From Actinomadura alba (GTDB lineage Bacteria > Actinomycetota > Actinomycetes > Streptosporangiales > Streptosporangiaceae): a stretch of 64,000 nucleotides of DNA. Made by a program: the position numbers and the translations under genes. Positions 8,199 to 16,325 of the stretch are shown here, in pieces; within the stretch, counting starts at the first letter, position 1; each line of letters starts with the position of its first letter. A model generated the notes under the pieces. It saw only the letters and a list, made by a program, of their open reading frames with translations. It searched no databases and was not told the origin of the DNA. The DNA is taken from contig NZ_JABVEC010000021.1 in NCBI RefSeq assembly GCF_014323705.1, forward strand, positions 1 to 64,000. Reading direction: 5' to 3'.

Positions 8199-9152
8199 GT
8201 GCGCACGGTGCTCGTGGTGACCGATGCCGATGACCACACCGCCGACCTTGTCGTCTCGGATCTGGTGCAGCGGGGCGAGCGGGTCATGCGGCTTGACCCT
8301 GGAGCAGGGTTCGTCAGCATGGAGGCCGAGCTGACGGCCGGCCGTTGGCAGAACGTCATCCGGGACGAGCGCCGTGCCACCCGGCTGGAGAATGTCGTCT
8401 CGGTGCTATGGCGCTGGCCGACGCCTCCGGCCGGGCATCCGGCCATCCTGGACGCCGACCGTCGCGCATGGGCGGCGCGAGAGGACACGGCTGCCCTCCA
8501 TGGCGTACTGCGCTCGCTCCCGGTGAGGTGGGTCAACCACCCTGGCGCGGTGGCTATGGCCAACTTCAAGCCCGATCAGCTCACGACAGCGGTTGACGTC
8601 GGATTGCCCGTGCCTCCGACCCTGATCACTACGTCCGGTGAGGTGGCCAGGCGTTGGGCGGCTCGGCGTGACGTGCTGTACAAGGCGTTCCACGCTCAAG
8701 GCACCGACGACTGCCACATGGTCTTGGCGACCCCCGTAAACGGAACAGACCTGCCGCTGGAGTTGGGAGCGGCATCAATGTTCCAGGAGATCATCGGAGG
8801 TCAGCACGTCCGAGGGACGTTCATCGGCCGCGAAGCGTTCGCGGTCACTATTTCCGGTGCGGACCGCATCGACTGGCGAGCGAACCTCGACGTGACGTAC
8901 AGCGTCATCGACGTGCCGCCCTCGGTGCACAGGGCGATCCTGCTCTACATGAACCGCTTCGGCTTGGAGTACGGCGCGTTCGACTTCATCATCGACGCTT
9001 CCGGTAACTGGGTGTTCTTGGAGTGCAACCCGCTCGGAATGTACGGCTTCGTGGAGATCGCTACCGGATTGCCGATCACCAAGGCGATTGCAGACCGGTT
9101 GTGCACTCCCGTGAGTTCGCCTGTTCGACACGTCCAACCGATGAAATGCTGA
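8199..9152 (+). CDS. ATP-grasp peptide maturase (TgmB-like)
   Basis: This 317-residue enzyme is of the ATP-grasp ribosomal peptide maturase type. It has an N-terminal MvdD-like pre-ATP-grasp domain (VLVVTDADDHTADLVVSDL), an ATP-grasp core with the ATP-binding Lys in VLYKAFHAQG, and a metal-binding end in YGAFDFIIDASGNWVFLECN. It should activate Asp or Glu side chains of the precursor as acyl phosphates and close ester or amide rings with Ser, Thr or Lys. The start is GTG at 8199, 11 bases after a GGAGG. Length is normal for the family. Confidence 0.9.
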   Translation: MRTVLVVTDADDHTADLVVSDLVQRGERVMRLDPGAGFVSMEAELTAGRWQNVIRDERRATRLENVVSVLWRWPTPPAGHPAILDADRRAWAAREDTAALHGVLRSLPVRWVNHPGAVAMANFKPDQLTTAVDVGLPVPPTLITTSGEVARRWAARRDVLYKAFHAQGTDDCHMVLATPVNGTDLPLELGAASMFQEIIGGQHVRGTFIGREAFAVTISGADRIDWRANLDVTYSVIDVPPSVHRAILLYMNRFGLEYGAFDFIIDASGNWVFLECNPLGMYGFVEIATGLPITKAIADRLCTPVSSPVRHVQPMKC

Positions 9153-9156
9153 CGAC

Positions 9157-9735
9157 ATGACGACCACCGCGAAGGCGTCCACGCTCCAGACGGCGGCGTT
9201 CTTGAGCCGGCCCGACGCGGCGCTACGAGCCACATTCCTGGAAGCGATGGCCGAACACCACGCCACCGACGGCAAGCCGGACGCCGACGGACTGACTCTG
9301 GCTGACCTGCGGACTGCTGATTGTGTGGACAGCTACGTGGAGGGACTGGTCGAGGGGACGGCGCTCCGGCCGGGCACGGAGCCTTTGCGTCCTACTGTCT
9401 GGTGGTACGTGGCCGACCTGCCCGAACGTCGCCACTACCTCGGCCGGGTATCGGTCCGGCACTACCCCGCAACGAGCTCGCTCGGCGAGAGCGGAAGTCA
9501 GCTGTGGGTGACGGTGCGCCCATCCGCGCGCCGTGAAGGCCACGGACACGCACTGCTCACGGCGGCGCTCCCCTTTGCGAGAGCCAACGGCATCACCGAA
9601 GCGGTAATCGAACTCGACAGAAGTAACGAGGCAGCGCGACGGCTGATCGAACCGGCCGGCGCGCGTCCTGTGGCTCACCACCCGGCGGAACGTAGCGGAC
9701 GCCAGCGATATCTGCTGCCGATCGGGACCCGTTAG
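9157..9735 (+). CDS. GNAT-family N-acetyltransferase in the RiPP locus
   Basis: This 192-residue protein shows a GNAT fold. The acetyl-CoA pyrophosphate loop is in VRPSARREGHGHALLTAAL and the C-terminal strand-helix is around TEAVIELDRSNEAARRLIE. It begins 4 bases after the maturase stop, so it belongs to the same transcript. Many related loci carry a methyltransferase here; that gene is absent. I infer that this enzyme acetylates the mature peptide, either as tailoring or as self-protection. An unrelated substrate cannot be excluded. Confidence 0.8.
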   Translation: MTTTAKASTLQTAAFLSRPDAALRATFLEAMAEHHATDGKPDADGLTLADLRTADCVDSYVEGLVEGTALRPGTEPLRPTVWWYVADLPERRHYLGRVSVRHYPATSSLGESGSQLWVTVRPSARREGHGHALLTAALPFARANGITEAVIELDRSNEAARRLIEPAGARPVAHHPAERSGRQRYLLPIGTR

Positions 9736-9876
9736 ATCCCCACGGAGAAGGTCCCCAGCCGCGCTTGATGCAGAACCGTGAGTCGTTCTGGTGGGACTGA
9801 TCCCATCCCTCTAGCATCATCGGGCTGATGAGCGGTGAGAATCGTTCGATTCCTAAGGTCGTATGCTGACGGGGAC

Positions 9877-10530
9877 ATGGCGCATTCGGGATTCGTCCGG
9901 GCCAGGCGGCCGGAGCACAAGCGGCAGCGGCGTGAGGCGATCCTCGCCGCAGCGCGCGAGCTCGCCCTCGAGTCCGGCGTGCGCAACGTCAGCCTCGGTG
10001 GCGTGGCGGCCGCCGTGGGGCTGGCGAAGTCGAATGTGGTGCGCTACTTCGGGACCCGCGAGGAGATCTACCTGGAGCTCACCGCCGAGGGCTGGCGGGA
10101 CTGGGGTGACGCGGTGACCGAGCGCCTGCGCGACGCCACCGGGCCGGACGACGTCATCGACGCGCTGGCGGAGACGCTCGCGGCGCGGCCGCTGTTCTGC
10201 GATCTGCTCAGCCAGCTGTCCACCAGCCTGGAGCACAACGTCTCGGTCCCGGCCGCCCGTGCCTTCAAGCGGGCCACGATCGACGTCCTCGCCGACCTCG
10301 GGGCCCGGGTCGCCGAGGCGCACGGCGGGCTCACCGAGAGCGAGGGGTTCGAGCTGGTCGCGGCGGCCGGCGCGGTGGCCCAGGCCGTCTATCCGGCGGC
10401 CCACCCCTCGGCGACGATGACCGAGGTCTACGCGCAGGATCCGGACCTCGCCGCGGCCTGCCCCGCGTTCCTGCCGACGCTACGGCGGATGCTCACCGTG
10501 GTCGCGGCCGGTCTACCGGCGGTGCGCTGA
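9877..10530 (+). CDS. TetR/AcrR-family regulator
   Basis: This 217-residue protein has an N-terminal TetR helix-turn-helix (KRQRREAILAAARELALESG, then VSLGGVAAAVGLAKSNVVRYFGTREEIYLEL) and a helical ligand-binding domain. I place the start at MAHSGFV (9877), since upstream codons look non-coding. It stands alone, convergent with the MarR gene. It is one candidate, though not a neighbour, for the repressor of the molybdenum hydroxylase operon. Ligand and target are unknown. Confidence 0.88.
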   Translation: MAHSGFVRARRPEHKRQRREAILAAARELALESGVRNVSLGGVAAAVGLAKSNVVRYFGTREEIYLELTAEGWRDWGDAVTERLRDATGPDDVIDALAETLAARPLFCDLLSQLSTSLEHNVSVPAARAFKRATIDVLADLGARVAEAHGGLTESEGFELVAAAGAVAQAVYPAAHPSATMTEVYAQDPDLAAACPAFLPTLRRMLTVVAAGLPAVR

Positions 10531-10579
10531 GCCGACGGTGCATTGAGCGGCGGTCCGCTGAGCAGGCGGTGCGCTGAGC
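10520..10579. repeat. short repeat at the TetR 3' end
   Basis: Four copies of CGGTGCGCTGAGC with small changes, spaced 15-16 bases apart. The first copy contains the stop codon of the TetR gene. It resembles the repeat at 12901-12972 in position and unit length. Confidence 0.75.
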
Positions 10580-10611
10580 GGTGGTGCGGAGGTCACGGGG
10601 CCCGGCGCCGT

Positions 10612-11175
10612 TCAGCGGCTCCGGCCGGTCCGCGAGCGGGGCGCGCCGGTGCCGTCGGCGGGCTTCAGCTCTTCGATGACCTCACAGGCGCTGGTGACCG
10701 GGTCGAGTTCGTCGGCGTGGGCCGCGAGCCGCCGCAGTAGCGCGCGGAAGGCCGGTCCGTCATCGCCCAGCGTGGCCAGAAGATGCTGCTCGACATGCCG
10801 CAGAGCCTCCTGCCGCTGTGAGCACAGGGCCCGCCCCTTGTCGGTGGCGATGACCCGGCGGCTACGCCGGTCGGCGGGATCGGGACGCCGCTCGACCAGG
10901 CCCAGCTCCTCGAAATCATCGATGAGGTAGGTCAGGACGGTCCGGTCGATGCCGAGCTGTTGAGCGAGCAACCCCTGGTTGCCGGCGAGGTTGTGCACGG
11001 CGGAGGCCAGCAGCTGGTAGCCCCGGGGGCCTCCCGGCAGATCGCTGAGCACCGCGTCGACGGCCTTGACGTAGGAGCGGAAGACGACACCCAGCGCCCA
11101 GCCCAGGTCGGCGTCCAGGCCCGTGGCGGGCGGGTGCTCCCCCTGGCCACCGGTGTCGGGCTGCGAAGACGCCAT
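10612..11175 (-). CDS. MarR-family regulator
   Basis: This 187-residue protein has a MarR winged helix: GNQGLLAQQLGIDRTVLTYL is the recognition region and VERRPDPADRRSRRVIATDK is the wing. I start it at MASSQPD (11175); a longer TTG start is less likely. It is divergent from the flavin monooxygenase-hemerythrin gene at 11281, and the spacer has an inverted repeat (11211-11241). I infer that it represses that gene and responds to a redox or aromatic signal. Confidence 0.88.
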   Translation of the reverse strand: MASSQPDTGGQGEHPPATGLDADLGWALGVVFRSYVKAVDAVLSDLPGGPRGYQLLASAVHNLAGNQGLLAQQLGIDRTVLTYLIDDFEELGLVERRPDPADRRSRRVIATDKGRALCSQRQEALRHVEQHLLATLGDDGPAFRALLRRLAAHADELDPVTSACEVIEELKPADGTGAPRSRTGRSR

Positions 11176-11210
11176 GGACGAAGCATAACTCACATGTGGT
11201 GCCACCGATC

Positions 11211-11241
11211 TTATGTGCGACAAACCTTATTTCTGACATAA
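11211..11241. promoter_or_regulatory. possible MarR operator
   Basis: TTATGT (11211) and ACATAA (11236) are inverted arms 19 bases apart, in the divergent spacer between the MarR gene and the monooxygenase fusion. The arms are short, so this is tentative. Confidence 0.35.
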
Positions 11242-11280
11242 CATCTTGCGAGCAGCATTGCTTCGCGAAGGGGGCACCTT

Positions 11281-12909
11281 ATGGCCGACTACGGTCACGA
11301 CCTGCTGTTCGGCACGTTCCTGACACCGGCGGCCGGGCAGGCCGAGCGCGTGATCGAGCTGGCACGGCTGACCGAGCAGGCCGGGCTCGACCTGGTCAGC
11401 GTCCAGGACCACCCGTACCAGCCTGCGTTCCTCGACGCGTGGACGCTGCTGTCGGTCATCGCCGCCCGCACCTCACGGGTGCGCGTGTTCCCCAACGTGG
11501 CGAACCTGCCGTTGCGGCCGCCGGCGGTACTCGCCCGCAGCGCGGCGAGCCTGGACATCCTCAGCGGTGGGCGCGTGGAACTGGGCCTCGGGGCCGGCGG
11601 GTTCGCCGACGCCATCGCCGGCATGGGCGGCCCGAGGCGGACGCCCGCCGAATCGGTCGCGGCGCTGGACGAGGCCGTCCAGGTCATCCGGGCGCTCTGG
11701 GCGCCGGGTGGCGGCGTGCGGCTCGGCGGCGAGCACTACGAGCTCGCGGGCACCGAACCCGGGCCCTTCCCGGTACACGACATCGGCATCTGGATCGGCG
11801 CCATCAAACCGCGCATGCTGCGGCTGACCGGACGCGTCGCCGACGGCTGGCTGCCCAGCTCGCCGTACGTACCCCCGGATCGGCTGCCGGAGTCGAACCG
11901 CGTCATCGACGAGGCGGCGGCCGCCGCAGGCCGCCCGCCGGGGGCGGTGCGCCGTCTCTACAACATCGTCGGAACGTTCACCGGAAACGGCGGCGGCTTC
12001 CTGCAGGGACCGCCCAGGGTGTGGGCGGAGCAGCTCGCCGAGCTCACCCTCACCCAGGGCGTGAGCGGCTACGTCCTGATGGCCGACTCCGACGACGCCG
12101 TACGCCGCTTCGCCGCGGAGGTGGCACCGCACGTCCGGGAACTCGTCGCCACCGAACGCGCCCGGACGGCCGCACCTGCCGCACCGGCCGCACCTGCCGC
12201 GCCCGACGCCCTTGACGGGCGTGCCGTGCCTGCGCCCACGGAGCCCGTCCGTCGTGAGGGCGCCGGCCGGGCCACGACCGCGGAGCGGAGAACCCCCCGG
12301 GTGATGACGAGCGCGTTCACCGTGACCCCCACCCCGGACGACGGGGTCCGGCTCAGCGGCGTCCGGGTCTGGGACGAGACCGAGCGGCCGACCGGCCCGC
12401 CGCCGGACCCCGACCGGACCTACACGCCCCACGAGCTGGCGTCGGGCCGGCATCTCATCGACGTCCATGACCACCTCCGCGCCGAGCTCGCGCAGGTGCG
12501 CGATCTCATCGAGCAGGTCGCCGCCGGGTCGATGGATCCCGGACTCGCGCGATCGCACATCAACACCATGACGATGCGCCAGAACAACTGGACGCTCGGG
12601 ACGTACTGCGAGTCCTACTGCCGGGTCGTCACCACGCACCACACCCTGGAGGACCAGGCTCTGTTCCCGCACCTGCGGAGCTCCGAGCCCCGCCTCGCGC
12701 CGGTCGTCGACCGCCTGCAGGAGGAGCACGAGATCATCCATGAGGTCCTCGAGGGAGTGGACCGTGCGCTGGTCGCGTTCGTGGCGGCACCCGGCGACAT
12801 GTCCGGCCTGCGGGCCGCCGTCGACCTGCTCACCGACACCCTGCTCTCCCACCTGGCGTACGAGGAGAGGGAACTCGTCGAACCCCTGGCCCGGCTCGGG
12901 ATGCAGTGA
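11281..12909 (+). CDS. LLM-class flavin oxidoreductase fused to a hemerythrin-like domain
   Basis: The 542-residue product has two domains. Residues 1-290 are a luciferase-like monooxygenase using FMN or F420 (LPLRPPAVLARSAASLDILS, ELGLGAGGFADAIAGMGG). After an Ala/Pro linker (about 295-370), residues 380-540 are a hemerythrin-like helical bundle with its His and Glu ligands in HDHLRAEL, HHTLEDQALFP, EEHEIIHEVL and HLAYEERELVEP. The bundle should carry a di-iron centre that binds oxygen or senses redox state. Both domains are in one uninterrupted frame. The gene is divergent from a MarR regulator. The last codons enter a 15-bp repeat. The substrate is unknown. Confidence 0.88.
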   Translation: MADYGHDLLFGTFLTPAAGQAERVIELARLTEQAGLDLVSVQDHPYQPAFLDAWTLLSVIAARTSRVRVFPNVANLPLRPPAVLARSAASLDILSGGRVELGLGAGGFADAIAGMGGPRRTPAESVAALDEAVQVIRALWAPGGGVRLGGEHYELAGTEPGPFPVHDIGIWIGAIKPRMLRLTGRVADGWLPSSPYVPPDRLPESNRVIDEAAAAAGRPPGAVRRLYNIVGTFTGNGGGFLQGPPRVWAEQLAELTLTQGVSGYVLMADSDDAVRRFAAEVAPHVRELVATERARTAAPAAPAAPAAPDALDGRAVPAPTEPVRREGAGRATTAERRTPRVMTSAFTVTPTPDDGVRLSGVRVWDETERPTGPPPDPDRTYTPHELASGRHLIDVHDHLRAELAQVRDLIEQVAAGSMDPGLARSHINTMTMRQNNWTLGTYCESYCRVVTTHHTLEDQALFPHLRSSEPRLAPVVDRLQEEHEIIHEVLEGVDRALVAFVAAPGDMSGLRAAVDLLTDTLLSHLAYEERELVEPLARLGMQ

Positions 12910-12972
12910 ACCGGCATGCAGTGAACCGGCATGCAGTGAACCGGCATGCACTGAACCGGCATGCAGTGAACC
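12901..12972. repeat. 15-bp tandem repeat between convergent genes
   Basis: Nearly five copies of ATGCAGTGAACCGGC, one with a single change. The first copy holds the last codons and stop of the hemerythrin fusion, and the array ends at the stop of the convergent permease gene. Each copy carries an in-frame TGA, so the array stays non-coding in that frame. Confidence 0.92.
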
Positions 12973-13629
12973 TCAGTGCAGCCGCCGTTCCAGCCGGCGC
13001 GACAGGATCGTGAGCGGCAGGCAGATGACGAAGAAGACGGCGAGGACCGAGCCGAGGATGGGCACCGCGTGCGTCTCACCGCTGGACAGGGTGAGCCGCT
13101 CGATCGAGCGCTGGGATGCCTGAAGGACGTCGAGCAGGCCGATGACGGCGGCCAGCGAGGTCTGCTGGACGAGGTTGACCACCAAGCCGACGAGCGGGGG
13201 AAGGACCCGCCGCGCCGCCTGCGGGAAGATGACATGGCGCATCCGCCCCGGCCACGGGAAGCCGAGCGCCGCGGCGGCGTCGGCCTGCCCGCGCGGCACC
13301 GACTGCACCGCGCCGCGCACGATCTCGGCCACGTTGGCGCTTCCCCACAGGCACAGCCCGATCGCGGCGGCGACGAAGGTGCCGAAGCCGAGCCCGATGA
13401 CCGGCAGCACGAAGAAGATGAAGAACAGCGTGACGATGATCGGCAGTCCGCGCCAGATCTCGACATGGGCCCGTACGACGATCCGTACCGGCCTGCTCGG
13501 CAGGGTGAGCAGCGCCCCGAGCGCCGTGCCGAGCAGCACGCTCACGACCACGCTCACCGCGGCGAGGGTCACGGTGGTCAGCAGTCCTTCGGCCACGTAG
13601 CGGGTGACCGGGCCGGCCCACGCGGGCAT
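12973..13629 (-). CDS. polar amino acid ABC transporter permease (second)
   Basis: This 218-residue membrane protein has the HisM/GlnP-type permease fold, with about five helices and the coupling loop GQADAAAALGFPWPGRMRHV followed by IFPQAARRVLPPL. I start it at MPAWAGP (13629). The product pairs with the permease at 13659-14339. The four genes 12973-16063 run ATPase, binding protein, permease, permease, and form one operon. The substrate is probably glutamate, glutamine or cystine-like. Confidence 0.88.
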   Translation of the reverse strand: MPAWAGPVTRYVAEGLLTTVTLAAVSVVVSVLLGTALGALLTLPSRPVRIVVRAHVEIWRGLPIIVTLFFIFFVLPVIGLGFGTFVAAAIGLCLWGSANVAEIVRGAVQSVPRGQADAAAALGFPWPGRMRHVIFPQAARRVLPPLVGLVVNLVQQTSLAAVIGLLDVLQASQRSIERLTLSSGETHAVPILGSVLAVFFVICLPLTILSRRLERRLH

Positions 13630-13658
13630 CAGCCGGTGTCCTTGCGTGGTGCGCGCAT

Positions 13659-14339
13659 CTAGAGACCTCCCGGGATGGCGAAGCGGCGCTCGACGGACCG
13701 CGCGCCCATCGAGGTCAGCCAGACCAGCGCCAGGTACACGACGCCGATGGCGATGAACATCTCGAAGACCCGGAACCTGACCGAGACGATGTTGATGGCC
13801 GTCTCGGTGAGCTCGGGATAACTGATCGCGATCATGAACGACGAGTTCTTGAACACCGACACCTGGGTGTTGGTCACCGATGGCAGCGCGATCCGCCAGC
13901 CCAGCGGAAGCACAACGCGGCGGAACGCGGCGAGTACGGGGAAGCCGAGGGCGCGGGACGCCTCGACGTATCCGGGCTGCACCGCCTCGAAGCCGGCCCG
14001 GAAGTTCTCCACGTTGTAGGCGCCGCCCCAGAGCACCAGCGACAGCCACCCCACGGTGAAGGCGCTGAGCTTCACTCCGGCGTCGGGCAGGGCGAAGTAG
14101 AGAAAGAAGATCTGCACCAGCAGCGGCGTGTTGCGGAACACCTCCACGTACGCCCGCGTCAGCTGCCGTACGACCGGGACGCGCAACGCGCAGAGAGCGC
14201 CGAGCGAGACCCCGACCACGAGCGCACCGGCCATGCCGATGGCGCTGATCGCGAGCGTACGAAGGAGGCCGTTCCCCAGTTCGCCGAGGTGGGAGAAGAC
14301 GAATCCCGCGTCGAACCGGTAGCCGTCGGTCATCACCAT
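13659..14339 (-). CDS. polar amino acid ABC transporter permease (first)
   Basis: This 226-residue integral membrane protein is of the HisM/GlnP type. The periplasmic and coupling segments include VEVFRNTPLLVQIFFLYFAL and GYVEASRALGFPVLAAFRRV, both diagnostic for this permease class. It starts 4 bases after the binding-protein stop; the next in-frame ATG (MTDGYRF) is nearly as good. It forms the channel with the permease at 12973-13629. Confidence 0.9.
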   Translation of the reverse strand: MVMTDGYRFDAGFVFSHLGELGNGLLRTLAISAIGMAGALVVGVSLGALCALRVPVVRQLTRAYVEVFRNTPLLVQIFFLYFALPDAGVKLSAFTVGWLSLVLWGGAYNVENFRAGFEAVQPGYVEASRALGFPVLAAFRRVVLPLGWRIALPSVTNTQVSVFKNSSFMIAISYPELTETAINIVSVRFRVFEMFIAIGVVYLALVWLTSMGARSVERRFAIPGGL

Positions 14340-14343
14340 GCGG

Positions 14344-15243
14344 TCAGCACTTGATGGTCGATCCGGTCGGGTACTTCAGAGCGTTGCCGGGGCGCGGGAG
14401 GAACTGCTGGAACTGTGCCTGGACCTCCTTGTCCTTGACCGCCCGCTGGAACTCCGTCCACAGGAAGTCCTCGCCCTGCATCTTCGCGAGGGCGGCGTCG
14501 ACCCAGGTCAGCATGGCCTTGTCGCCTTTGCGGACGCCCATGCCCCAGGGGCTCGGAGCCTTCGAATCGCCCACGACCTTCAGGTCGGTGTTCTTCGCGG
14601 CCAGGTCGACCAGCAGCGTGTCGTCCTGGGCGAACGCCGCGCCTCGGTCGTGCTTCAGCGCGGTGAGCGCCTCGCTGGTCTGGCCGAAGGGCACCTGCTT
14701 CACGTCCTTCATGCACTGGCTCAGCCAGATGCTCGCGGTCGATCCGTTGGTGGTGACGACCTGCTTGCCCGCCAGGTCGGCGAACGAGGCGACGGGGGAG
14801 TCCTTGGGCACCAGCAGCTTCACGCCGCTGCTGAAGTACGGCGTCGTGAAATCGATGGTCTGGGCCCGCTCCGGGGTGTAGTTCATCGTCGCCAGGATGA
14901 GATCGATGCGGTTGGTCGTGAGGAACGGCACCCGGTTGGCCCCGGTCACGCAGGTCAGCTGGACGGCGCTCTCCTTGCCGAAGGCGTACGAGGCGAACTT
15001 GCGCGCGATCGCGATCTCGAAGCCGGCGTTCTTCCCGCCCTCGTCGATGTAACCGAACGGCGGGTAGTCGCACTTGACGCCGACCGCCAGGCGGCCCTTG
15101 CTCTTCACGTTCGCCGGCAGCGGAGTGCCGACGTCCACCGGCGTTCCCGATCCGCCGGAGTCGCCGGACCCGCCGTTCGAACCGCCGCAGGCGGCGGCGA
15201 CCAGCGCGACGACGGCCAGGAGACCGCCGAGTCTCGCTCTCAA
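14344..15243 (-). CDS. polar amino acid ABC transporter substrate-binding lipoprotein
   Basis: This 299-residue lipoprotein has a signal peptide ending in a lipobox (LVAAAC, lipidated Cys at residue 19) and a Gly/Ser linker. The body is a periplasmic-binding-protein family 3 domain (GRLAVGVKCDYPPFGYIDEG, LATMNYTPERAQTIDFTTPY). It captures an amino acid outside the membrane and delivers it to the two permeases. It lies in the operon 12973-16063. The exact ligand cannot be read from the sequence. Confidence 0.92.
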   Translation of the reverse strand: MRARLGGLLAVVALVAAACGGSNGGSGDSGGSGTPVDVGTPLPANVKSKGRLAVGVKCDYPPFGYIDEGGKNAGFEIAIARKFASYAFGKESAVQLTCVTGANRVPFLTTNRIDLILATMNYTPERAQTIDFTTPYFSSGVKLLVPKDSPVASFADLAGKQVVTTNGSTASIWLSQCMKDVKQVPFGQTSEALTALKHDRGAAFAQDDTLLVDLAAKNTDLKVVGDSKAPSPWGMGVRKGDKAMLTWVDAALAKMQGEDFLWTEFQRAVKDKEVQAQFQQFLPRPGNALKYPTGSTIKC

Positions 15244-15274
15244 AATGAACTCCTTCCACCCGCGCTCAGGCGGG

Positions 15275-16063
15275 TCATCTCAACACCTTGCGGAGGAACT
15301 GACGGGTGCGCTCGCCGCTCGGCTCGTCCAGCACATCGGCCGGCCGGCCCTGCTCGGCGATGACCCCGCCGTCGACGAACACCAGACGGTCGCCGAGCTC
15401 ACGGGCGAAGCCCATCTCGTGGGTGACGCAGAGCATGGTCATGCCGGATCGGGCGAGATCCCGCATGACGTCGAGGACCTCGCTGACCAGCTCCGGGTCC
15501 AGCGCGGAGGTCACCTCGTCGAAGAGCATGACGTGCGGGGCCATCATCAGCGCGCGTGCGATGGCGACGCGCTGCTGCTGGCCACCGGACAGTTGCCCGG
15601 GATGGCTGCCGGCCTTGTCGGCCAGCCCCACCCGGTCGAGCAGCTCGCGGGCCGCCTGCTCGGCCTCGGTCCGTGGCGTCCTGAGCAGCCTGCGCGGGGC
15701 CAGCGTGAGGTTGTCCAGCGCGGTCAGGTGCGGGAACAGGTTGAACTGCTGGAAGACCATCCCGATCTGCCGGCGGACCTCGTTGAGGTCGACCCCGGGC
15801 TCGGTCAGGTCCCGCCCTTCCAGGAACACCTTTCCAGCGGTGATCGGCTCCAGCAGGTTGACGCAGCGCAGCAGAGTGCTCTTGCCGCCGCCGGACGGGC
15901 CGATGATGACGACGACCTCGCCTCGGGTGACGGTGAGATCCACGCCCTTGAGGACCTCCAGGCCGCCGAAGGACTTCCGCACGCCCCGCAGTTCGATCAC
16001 GGGTAGCTCGATCACGGCGTTCTTGTCGGCCGCCGGGACGTCGGCGGTCAGCGGCTCGTTCAT
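15275..16063 (-). CDS. polar amino acid ABC transporter ATP-binding protein
   Basis: This 262-residue ATPase has Walker A (GPSGGGKST), the signature LSGGQQQRVAIARAL, Walker B with its catalytic Glu (VMLFDEVTSALD) and an H-loop (MLCVTHEMGFA). It is typical of the GlnQ/HisP group. I start it at MNEPLTA (16063); the open frame further upstream is only repeat. It is the first gene of the operon and powers the two permeases. Confidence 0.93.
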   Translation of the reverse strand: MNEPLTADVPAADKNAVIELPVIELRGVRKSFGGLEVLKGVDLTVTRGEVVVIIGPSGGGKSTLLRCVNLLEPITAGKVFLEGRDLTEPGVDLNEVRRQIGMVFQQFNLFPHLTALDNLTLAPRRLLRTPRTEAEQAARELLDRVGLADKAGSHPGQLSGGQQQRVAIARALMMAPHVMLFDEVTSALDPELVSEVLDVMRDLARSGMTMLCVTHEMGFARELGDRLVFVDGGVIAEQGRPADVLDEPSGERTRQFLRKVLR

Positions 16064-16232
16064 GCGGGCTCTCTCCGGTGGTCGCGGATCGGCGGAACGA
16101 CGGGCGTGCGCGGGCACGGTCACATCAGTGGTCGAAGACGTGGCTGGGGGAAGACGTGGCTGGTGGAAGACGTCGGGGTGGACGCCGCCGGTGGGAAGGC
16201 GTCGCGGGTGGACGTGCCGGCGGGGAGGCGTC
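16064..16232. repeat. degenerate G-rich repeats upstream of the ABC operon
   Basis: The spacer before the ATPase gene holds about seven imperfect 15-18 bp units built on GGAAGACGTGGCTGG and GGAGGCGTCGCGGGTGG. I see no gene. The promoter of the ABC operon must lie within or just before the array. Confidence 0.6.
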
Positions 16233-16264
16233 GCGGGTGGGAGACGGGACCGCCTCCCACCCGC
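16233..16264 (-). terminator. strong hairpin after the M14 peptidase gene
   Basis: GCGGGTGGGAG pairs perfectly with CTCCCACCCGC across a 10-base loop. It lies 60 bases beyond the stop of the M14 peptidase gene and ahead of the ABC operon on the same strand. Confidence 0.7.
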
Positions 16265-16325
16265 GGCGTCGAGAGCACCCGGCCGACTCCGGCCCGGCCC
16301 GGCGCGGTGCGGGCCGGAGCCGCGG

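Noticed and set aside
11281..12909. Separate genes for the flavin oxygenase and the hemerythrin domain
   Set aside because: A single open frame runs through the linker without a stop. The internal ATG near 12304 has no good ribosome binding site.
12909..12972. The repeats at the end of the hemerythrin fusion as a coding Cys-rich repeat protein (SEPAC units)
   Set aside because: The only frames that read through are shadows of neighbouring genes. In the gene's own frame every unit contains a stop.
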